The position numbers and the translations under genes were made by a program. The notes below the pieces were generated by a model, which saw nothing but the letters and a program-made list of their open reading frames with translations, was not told where the DNA came from and ran no database searches. DNA of 64,000 nt from Schlesneria sp. DSM 10557 (GTDB lineage Bacteria; Planctomycetota; Planctomycetia; Planctomycetales; Planctomycetaceae): NCBI RefSeq assembly GCF_041860085.1, contig NZ_CP124747.1:3782001-3846000 (forward strand), read 5' to 3'. Each line of letters begins with the position of its first letter. The stretch's first letter is position 1. Shown in pieces: positions 53,624 through 62,400 of this stretch.

Positions 53624-56098
53624 CTACTTGCGTTCTTTCATGGCCTGCCATTTGGCAAGACCTTCGTCGAGGAAACGAGCGAAATCACCGTCGCGTTCCT
53701 CCAGACCCAGGTAGCTGGAAAGAAGCGTCTTCCCATCCGGAGTGACGACCGCGTAGGCGGGAAGTGTGACATCGCCAAACCAGTTTTCCTGCAACGCGAC
53801 ATTGCGAGCGAGAAGCCGCTCTGCCTCTTGGGGATCTTCGATATCAGGTACTTTGTCCGTATAGACCTGAACCTGCACAAATTGCTCGAGCCGACGGTGA
53901 TTCTTGGGACGTGCCATTCGAACTTCCATCAGTCGGCAGTTGACGCAGAACACCCCTGTGAAATCAACAAACAAAGGTCGATTCTGAGCTACCGCGGTCA
54001 GTACAGCCTTGTCGAAATCTTTCTCGTGCTCTTCACCAACAAGGCGTGCGGGAGCGAATGCGACCAACTGATTTACCACCCATGATTCTCGATCGGGCTG
54101 CATCACTCCGATCCCAAACAGTCCTCCCAGAACAAGGAATGCAATGGCAAGCAGGACCCGGACGGGAGACAAGGCCTGAACGATCGTGTCGTGAGATAAC
54201 CTGAACTGCCCCAGCAGATAAAGTCCGGTGCACAGAGCGATAATCCCCCACAACGTCATCACGTTGGTGAAATCAAACAACCAGGGAACCGAGTTCCACT
54301 GTTGATCGACGACACTGATGTACTTGACTGCCACACCCAGTTCGACGAAGCCCATCACCACCTTGACCGCGTTCAGCCATCCACCACTTTTGGGTAGAGC
54401 CTTCAACGTCCCGGGCATCATCGCCAACGCGAAAAACGGTGCGGCGAACGTGGAGCCGAATGCCAGCATCCCCAGAATCGGCCAGTAGTATTCTCCCTGG
54501 GCCGCAGCGGCCAGCAGCGAACCAACGAATGCGAAGGTGCAACTGAATGAGGTGAGAACGAACGTCAATGCCATAAAGATGACGCCGACAAAGCCACCCG
54601 TCTGCTCACCGGTGGCAGTAAATGAAACCAACCAGGAAGGGACTTGAATTTCGAAGAGCCCCAGCATGTTCAGGGCGAAAGCGAAAAAGATCGAGGCGAG
54701 GAAAAAATTCAGAATCCAGTTATTGGCAAGCTGATTGGGCTTGGTCGCACCGAAGATTGCGGCGATCCCCACACCGATGATCACGAACGAGGCAACAATC
54801 GCGGTCGAGAAAACCCAGGCCAGCACAACTGGGCGACCGCCACGACTTTCATTCTGCTTCAAGAAGAAACTGACCGTAATGGGGACCATCGGGAAAACAC
54901 ACGGCGTGAAGAGAGCCACGAGCGCGGCCCCTACTGCCGTCGCCAGAAACACCAGCAGCCCCTTATCCTGCGGTCGCGATTGATGGACAGAAGCCCCTGC
55001 CTCGGGTTCAACAAAGTACTCGATGCGTTCTGGAGGGATGACGTCATCGCTTGTCACCCCCAGAACGAACTCCTGACTGCGGGGAGGAAGGCAGCTATCC
55101 TTACACGTCTGGTAAACGATCGACGCTTCGACGCCGAAGGCACGAGGGCGCGCATCTGGCAAGACCTCAAATTCTCGAGTCCAAGTCACCCTGTCATGAT
55201 AGACTTCCTGGCGCAATCCCAGCTCGGGAAAATCCTTGATTTCAGGAGGTCGACTCGGAACGAAACCTTCCCCTAAAGGCTTCATTCCATAGATCTTGTC
55301 GAGGGTAATCTCGGTTTTTGTCCCCCCTTCGCCTTCCAACGTCGAAGAGAAGATATGCCATTCGGGATCCAATGCGGCCGTGACCGACAGTCTTACAACT
55401 TTGCCACCTGATGATTTTGTCGGCGCTAATTGAAACTGGAACTCGACCGGATTGATTTTGCCCCGTTTCGGCCGGATCGTGATGTCATAGGGGACAGCAG
55501 GCGTTTCCGTGGCTGCACTCGGAATCTCCTCCCCCAGTGACGCTCGCAGTTTCACGGGAGGTCGAATCGTGGTGCAAGTACCACCATTCCCTTCGCTGCA
55601 ATACTGCCCCTGAACCTGAAGTTCCACGGCAACGTTTTTCGGGTCGGCTGTTGGACTGATTCGAAATTTTTTCGTCCACGAAACTTCGCCGTAGAACTTT
55701 TCGATCTGCCGATTGAATAAGGGTTCAAACTTCGATTCCGGCTTTCGGTCCGCCTGGAAATCACCGCCAATCGCTTCCAACCCCTCCGTGGAGGTGGGCG
55801 TGATCTGAGTGCGAGTTTCGATATCGATGGTCGTGGAGTAGATATAGGTTTTGGGGGGCAGCTTGACTGTGACAGTCAGGGAAACCTCGTCCCCCGGCTT
55901 TGCGGACGCGGGACTCAGCTTCGCGCTGAATTCGGGCTTCCCCACCGGCTTGGAAACCAATGCCCCGTCAAGGAGATCCTTAAATCCCGAAGGCTGAGCA
56001 ACCGCAGAAGCTGCGATCAAGACCAAGGTGACCAGCGTCCAACAGGTACGGCTCACGAGACGAAACGAGGATCGACAGTCATGGGATAAATTCTTCAT
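53624..56098 (-). CDS. DsbD-like thiol:disulfide interchange protein
   Basis: 824 residues from the ATG at 56098, with AGGA eight bases ahead; the frame extends to 56158. A signal peptide (TLVTLVLIAASAVAQP) is followed by two successive DsbD-alpha-like domains, the first with a Cys pair in YCSEGNGGTC, the second with TCKDSCLPP. The central eight-helix domain has the redox cysteines in TPCVFPMVPIT near 398 and SFSCTFAF. The C-terminal thioredoxin domain has CVNC near 717. It moves electrons from cytoplasmic thioredoxin across the membrane to keep periplasmic partners reduced. The doubled N-terminal domain is longer than in E. coli DsbD (about 565 residues). Confidence 0.9.
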   Translation of the reverse strand: MKNLSHDCRSSFRLVSRTCWTLVTLVLIAASAVAQPSGFKDLLDGALVSKPVGKPEFSAKLSPASAKPGDEVSLTVTVKLPPKTYIYSTTIDIETRTQITPTSTEGLEAIGGDFQADRKPESKFEPLFNRQIEKFYGEVSWTKKFRISPTADPKNVAVELQVQGQYCSEGNGGTCTTIRPPVKLRASLGEEIPSAATETPAVPYDITIRPKRGKINPVEFQFQLAPTKSSGGKVVRLSVTAALDPEWHIFSSTLEGEGGTKTEITLDKIYGMKPLGEGFVPSRPPEIKDFPELGLRQEVYHDRVTWTREFEVLPDARPRAFGVEASIVYQTCKDSCLPPRSQEFVLGVTSDDVIPPERIEYFVEPEAGASVHQSRPQDKGLLVFLATAVGAALVALFTPCVFPMVPITVSFFLKQNESRGGRPVVLAWVFSTAIVASFVIIGVGIAAIFGATKPNQLANNWILNFFLASIFFAFALNMLGLFEIQVPSWLVSFTATGEQTGGFVGVIFMALTFVLTSFSCTFAFVGSLLAAAAQGEYYWPILGMLAFGSTFAAPFFALAMMPGTLKALPKSGGWLNAVKVVMGFVELGVAVKYISVVDQQWNSVPWLFDFTNVMTLWGIIALCTGLYLLGQFRLSHDTIVQALSPVRVLLAIAFLVLGGLFGIGVMQPDRESWVVNQLVAFAPARLVGEEHEKDFDKAVLTAVAQNRPLFVDFTGVFCVNCRLMEVRMARPKNHRRLEQFVQVQVYTDKVPDIEDPQEAERLLARNVALQENWFGDVTLPAYAVVTPDGKTLLSSYLGLEERDGDFARFLDEGLAKWQAMKERK

Positions 56099-56158
56099 TA
56101 AATGCATCCTGCGTTGCTTCGTAGAGACCCGCTGTGGGCGCAATATCAACAGAGTCAT

Positions 56159-56422
56159 TACGACTAAAAGTCAGCGACCGTTGGTTTGCATCTTAACGGT
56201 TGACGGCTGTTTTGCCCAACAGAAGTTGCCGGGCAGAGACCTGACGGGCTCAACACAGCCTGGCTAGTCCCCTGGACAGATAAAGCAACCCACCGGAGAG
56301 TGAGCACGTTTTAGGGGATTCAAGGTTCCCGACGGAACCCGGGGAATCGAAATCAACCTCATCGCTTGAACGTCGATTGCCCCCCGGTCACATGCAGAGT
56401 TCAGGTCCACCCAGGCGAGGAA
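56159..56422. other. Short intergenic region, no gene seen
   Basis: About 265 bases between the giant-protein stop and the DsbD-like gene, both on the minus strand. No clear terminator or promoter was identified. Confidence 0.45.
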
Positions 56423-59400
56423 TTAAGGGCAACTCAAGCGTCGGTGGCACAACGAAATCAGGGAGCCGACAAGCATCAGTCCAAATCCAAACCAGTTCAA
56501 GGGAGACGGAAGCAGGCAAAACCCAATACCCCCGAGAATAGCTGCAGCCATAGACATTAATCCTGCAAGCCTCGGCAAGATGGAGGTCCTACCCAAAATG
56601 CGCAGGATGGCTACCAGACTCGCCAGACAGACAAGCGCCCAGACGACACCCGCTACCCACTGCAGCGATTGACGGGAGTAAACCGTCAGTCCCAACTTGG
56701 CATCTCCACCCGATTTTGAGAAGACAAGCTTTCGTCCTGCAACTGGTAGGTTGATGTCTAATGACAAACCTGCGCCTTGCCTGACTACGGGCGACGCACT
56801 GCCAGGTTGATTCACGCCGTCCTGTCCCCCCTGCTTTCTCCCATCGATTGGCATTTGATTCGCCAGCCCCCAGGGTGGCATATCCTCAGCAGCCTTGAGG
56901 GGTACGCCCCCCCCTATCGCCCTTCTACCAAAGAGATGTTGTTCGGACCCGTTCCCTGCATCGCTATCGAACGGAGAAAGTCCGCCTCCCATCATTCCCG
57001 CTCCGCCAGGAAGAGGCTCACCGTCAGTCCCGGTGGCGCGATCGTAATTCCAGAGAGTTCTGTTCTCCCTGAATCCACCCATCATCCCCCCCTGTGGTGA
57101 CGCCCCACTGCCACTGAAATCGGATTGACCTGCTGGGGTCGCAGACTGTGGAAGAACAGATCCATTCGTCGGCCCCGTAATGGCGTTGGATGAAACCCCC
57201 GCCTGGGACTGCTGATTGGATTCCTGTGCTCGATTTTTCAGGACATGCGAATGGAGTTCAGTGATATTCGCTTCATTCGACATCCTTAATCGAGACCGAA
57301 GATCGCCGGCCTCTACGCCTTGAACGGGATGGCCGGCGCTTGATTTCTGACTGGCCTCAAGCGATTTGGAATCCGCTACGCTCTCTCCTTTGACGGACAG
57401 GCCGAACGAGATGCGATCGTCTCCCAGCTGACTTCCATCCCCATGCCCAGAAATCGTATTCGAGAGAATCAACGCATTTTGCTGCCCATTAGCGATCGCG
57501 ACCCCTTCAGCGAGCCCCTCTGCCTGGAAGGAATTTCCTCCCTTCTGAAGACCAGAATTCGCAGCGGCAGTGAAATAGGCGTCTGTCTTTTTTGCTTCTT
57601 CCGTTGCAAGTCGGTCAATCTCCGACAAACGCTTCAGCACATCCGCCTTGTTCCTGGAAAAGGAAGAGTCCCCCTCGGTATCGCTGTAACTACTGAGTGC
57701 TCGTCCCAGCACCTTCAGGTTATTTGCAGCGACCCCAATCTGCCTCAGATTATCACGCGTCTGGACCCGGCTATTACTTTCACGGATCTTGTCAAAGTAT
57801 CCGAGCAACTCTCCTGCCTCCTGCAGAACCGCGTTTCCGTAGAAGTTTTCCGAATCGTCGGAGACGTTCAGGTTATGCAGTAATGCTGAGGCGAGCGGCT
57901 TTGCCTCCAGGTCTTCCGGAAGGTACACCGTCCAACGGGTTCTTGCGACCGGGATTCCGAACTCAGGATCATCGTTCTGACTCAGGATTCTCGGCGCGGG
58001 TATCGAAAGTTCTTCGCGTGTTAAACGAGCCGCTTTCGGAAGCTCTTTCCCCAGGCTTCCTCGCCAGACGATCTTCACCGGAAACGAGAGGTCGACGGCA
58101 CTCGTTTTCGGAAGCGCAATCAATTGGACGGACTCGCCCCTGAGTGAATCGAGCTTGGTCGTGACAGCGCGTGCCGGCTGTCCCGCTACGAAGACAGACA
58201 AGAGTTCTGTTCTTTCGGGTAGCACGATTGCGAGAAACTGCCGCGTATGATTCTTCATCGTGTAAATCGCCTGGGCTCGATAAGTCCCGTCGCGACTGAG
58301 AACGGTCGTCAGGTCGGCCACATTGACCGATGCGGGAGCGATGACCTGCTGGGCGAAGCGGTTGAGGCCCCAGCTGGGAGCGGTCTTCAGCTCTTTAACT
58401 CGAACCAGTTCAGTGGCTTGATTGATGAACTCCTGATTAACAACGACGGGAAGTTCATCTCGCTGAACAGGTTCGGTCAGCGAAGGGTTGAGTGACGACA
58501 GTTGACTGAGTGATGAATTGATCAACAAGACGTACTGTCGTTGCCGGTCAACGGGACGCTGGCTGTGCTCGAAGACCAGCGCTGGAGCCGACAGTTCACC
58601 CGTGACGGGCGGTAGAGTGGCCGTCGCCGTGATGAAGATGCTGCCACTCTGAGGGGTTCGCAGATGGACGGTCCATCGTGTTGTCTTTTCTCCCGCGTCA
58701 GAGAATGTGGTGTCACGGACGTTGGGACCTTGAAACTCAAGTTTGCCAGCGAGCCAATCGGGGGTCGTCAGCGTGAGAGTGTCAACGCGTGAGGCATCGA
58801 TCTGCCATTGCAGTGCAAGCAGATACACAACCGCGACATCCGTCACCGTCACCATCGTCAGGCCATTGGCAGTGATCTTCGGGACTGACTGGACTGTCGA
58901 CAATGAAATGGGGGATGGTTGGGTGCTGGATGAGGTGAAGGCAAACTGAGCCGTCTTCCCCGGACGAACGGCTCGAAGTTCACCAGACACCGCCGATGCA
59001 TCAGTTGAGCGCCAACCTTCAAGACTGTCGAGAGTCCCGGCAAAGCCCTCATCGAGCCACACCGCGACCGATGTATTCAGACGGGTCGGTTCTATTGGCT
59101 GTGGGAAGACAATCGAAGCAACCGCGACATCGTCACGCGGGACGAACCCTGTCGTCACCAGTTCGACCCTTCCCAGCATGGGCTTGTTCAGTTCAATGGT
59201 GAGAGTCGCTTCCTCATCTTCCTTCGTCACGTAGTAGTCACGGAGTTCTGTCGCCTGCACGTCGAGCAGTACAAAGTTCTCGGGCAACGCTACAGAGAGC
59301 GAAGAGAGAGGTGCACCCGTCAGTTGATAAAGAAACCTGGTCGTCAAATGCTGTTTTCGCAGTGTGACTAACGCCCCTTGCTGAGATGTCACGTGCACCT

Positions 59401-62400
59401 GCGGTTCCTGGCGAGTCGCCCGCAGGACGAGTTGAAATGGTCGCTTCGAGAAGCGATAGGCTAACAGTGGCTGTGACTCGGGCCGTTTGACAGGGATCGG
59501 TGTCGAGAACTTGCCGCCATCGGTCTGAGTTAAAGCTTCAACCTGCTCGGCCCGGACCGTAAACTGCTCTCCCGCAAAAACGGCAATCTGCCCGATCTCG
59601 TTCGCGGCATCGCGTGGAACAACCTGCGGAACCGAGATGGAAACGGCAGCCACATCGACTTTGCGACTGAAAAATGTTTCGATCGAAACCTGCGTCTGAT
59701 CCGTCACATTCCGACGAAAAATGACTCGCAACTTTCGATCGTCTCCATCGCCCTGGATCTCCCAGCCACCCACATCCGGTCCATTCACAGCCTGTAGCTT
59801 GAGAGACTCGGGCAAGTCGAAGGTGGTGTCGGCAATTCCCCCCTGGCGCACTCGAATTGCGAATCCGTGGCCGAGGTGAACTCCCGCATCCGAAATCGTC
59901 ATCGCTTCGACCGAATCAACGTGGACGACAGCACTCGCTGTTCCCTGGGCCTGCTGAGGCTGCCACGAGATCGCGAGTTCCCCCCCCTTATCGATCGGTA
60001 GCTCCATCACGTTCCGATCGTCTTGATTAACCAGACGGAAGATCGTGGAAGAACCGTTTACCCGGACCGAGAGATTCTCACCGGGAAGTTCGAACGCCAG
60101 CTTACCGGAAGGGACCGGAATCAGGGGCAGAACGAATGACCCGGTATTTCCCGAGATCTTTGCCGGAACCTCAAACACGAGGTCGACAACATGTAACCCC
60201 GGCTTGGAAATGGCCACTTTCAGTACACCCCCATCCGTAATGAGGGCCGTCGCCTGCCCGTCCAGCGTCGCCTCAATGGCCACAGTTTTGCCCAAAGGAA
60301 GTTCAACGAGATACTGGCCATCCACAAAACTCTTAACCACATAGCGGGCTGTGACACGGGCCACCGACTCGGCGGACTGTTCTTCGTTCTGCACCACTTT
60401 CGCCGCATAAAGTGCTTCAACGACGGCCCCTGGCTGGGGTGCCGCATTCTTCAAAACCTGGTCAGGATTCGCCAATCGATAGAGCTGACGGAATTGTTCG
60501 TACGAAAGAAAGACTCGTTCTGAAGCAAGGGGTTCTGTTCCAGCATCGAACGGAACAATCAGCGTCGCAGGGCTTGCCGGACTTGATACGTCATCCGCAC
60601 GGACGGCGTCAGAAGTGCCCATCGTTAAAAAAACGAGCGCCAGACCCGCCACAGAGCGTGGCAGCAACCGCGTCCTCAACCACCTGAGACTTCCGCATAA
60701 AAGCCAGATCACAGCAGAAACAATCGAACCGATCACAAGACCGTCGATTGCCCCCTGCCAGCTCATTGGTGCCAGAGGAAGTGCGGCCAGAGGAAGCGCC
60801 AGACAGATCGCCAGAAGTCTCAACTTCAGGCTCAGCGACGTCCCGCGCAGGATCCACGCAGAGGTTGCCAGGAGCGCGACGAGAAAGAGACGGAACGAAC
60901 CGAGAGAACGGCGATCAACATAGTCAACGATCAACGGGATTCCACTCAAAGCGGTTTCGGCACCGGTATACCGAAATGATTTCTGGTGACTTCCCGCGGG
61001 AGGAACAAAATCCATTGCCAGCGACAAAAGAGCGAAACGCGCCGTTCCCCGCGTCCCCGACGCCGTCGGAGTCTTGCTGGCAGCGGGAAGATTGCCTTCT
61101 CTCTCAGGCTCCGGCGGACCAGCTTGAGAGAGTACCGGAGCTTGTTCCGGGGCAGCCTGAGGCGGAGCCGGAGGGAACTCGGGAGCATTAAATTGACGTT
61201 CAACGTACTCTATTTCTTCACGTATACCAAGAAGTGCATCCTGGGGATGTACCACAGAATCGTCCATATGCCTCACGGGCTCGGGGACAAGTTTGTCACT
61301 TGCTAACTCAGACTTTTCTCCCGAGGTCAACTGCGGGATCCCGACACGGATTCTTGCCCGAGACAGTGGTATTGCCAGTACCACGAAAAGGATCGCGCAG
61401 AAGGCAACAAGTAGGCCCACTCTGGCGAGTGTGGCGAGTAGCCCCTGCTTCTTCATTCCCGAGTTAATCAGTGCCACGATCCCGATCGTTAAAAGAACAA
61501 TAAAAATGCGTATCCCTAGCCTGCCCGGCTCTGGCACTTTCAGCTCAGAAGCCCAGTTCGCTAATAAGCTGGTCCTGTCGAGTGGCTGACTCGGTTCAAG
61601 AGGGCTTTTGCTCTCAATCACTCGTGTCTCTTGCGGGTAATAGAGTGTCCATTTCTGTTCCAGTACTTCGACGGACAGGGCTGTTCTTTGGCCGGATTCT
61701 ACCGTCAGCAGCGGAGGATTCTGCGAAAGCTTTCCCGACCTTGAGTCCCCCCCCACCGCGGAACGATAAAAGAGCTGCAGAACGTGCTGTCGAGTTGCAC
61801 CGGAGGCTGGAAGACTCTTTGCTGCCAGAGAGTTCGCTGCGGTCAGGGGGATGAGATAGATATCACCGCTGCGACGAACCTCAACAGGTTGGCCATCCAG
61901 CAGCGCAGCCCACAATTGGGTATCAATGGGTAGAGTGACGTGCAGCCCCTGAACTCCCACGACGTTCAAGTGAAACGCTGCACGATGCTGTAGTTCGCCG
62001 GTTCCGCCGAGAATTGTGGCAATGTCCAGTAACGGACAAATCGCCGTCATCACGGGAATTTTTTCAAATCGCTGCTCCGCCAGAGTCAGTACGGCCCCTG
62101 GAACGGGCGATTGGTAAACTTCGACAATCCTTTCTCGGGGTTGATACTGCACCGGCGGAAGCACGAGCGGATCCACAACAGCAAGAGGTTGATTGTCAGA
62201 GTCCGTTGCTACCACCGACAGCCGTTGTTCACCACCTGCCTCAATCGCATAGAAGTTCGTCTGTCGCTCGGCATCAATAAACTGGAATTGGGGAAGAACA
62301 AACGACCTCGCATCTCCGCGGGGCAACTCAATATCACACTTGAGCACGGCTTGGCCGGTTAAGCGCTGGTCAAACTTAAGAAGCCAGACACGCTCATCAT

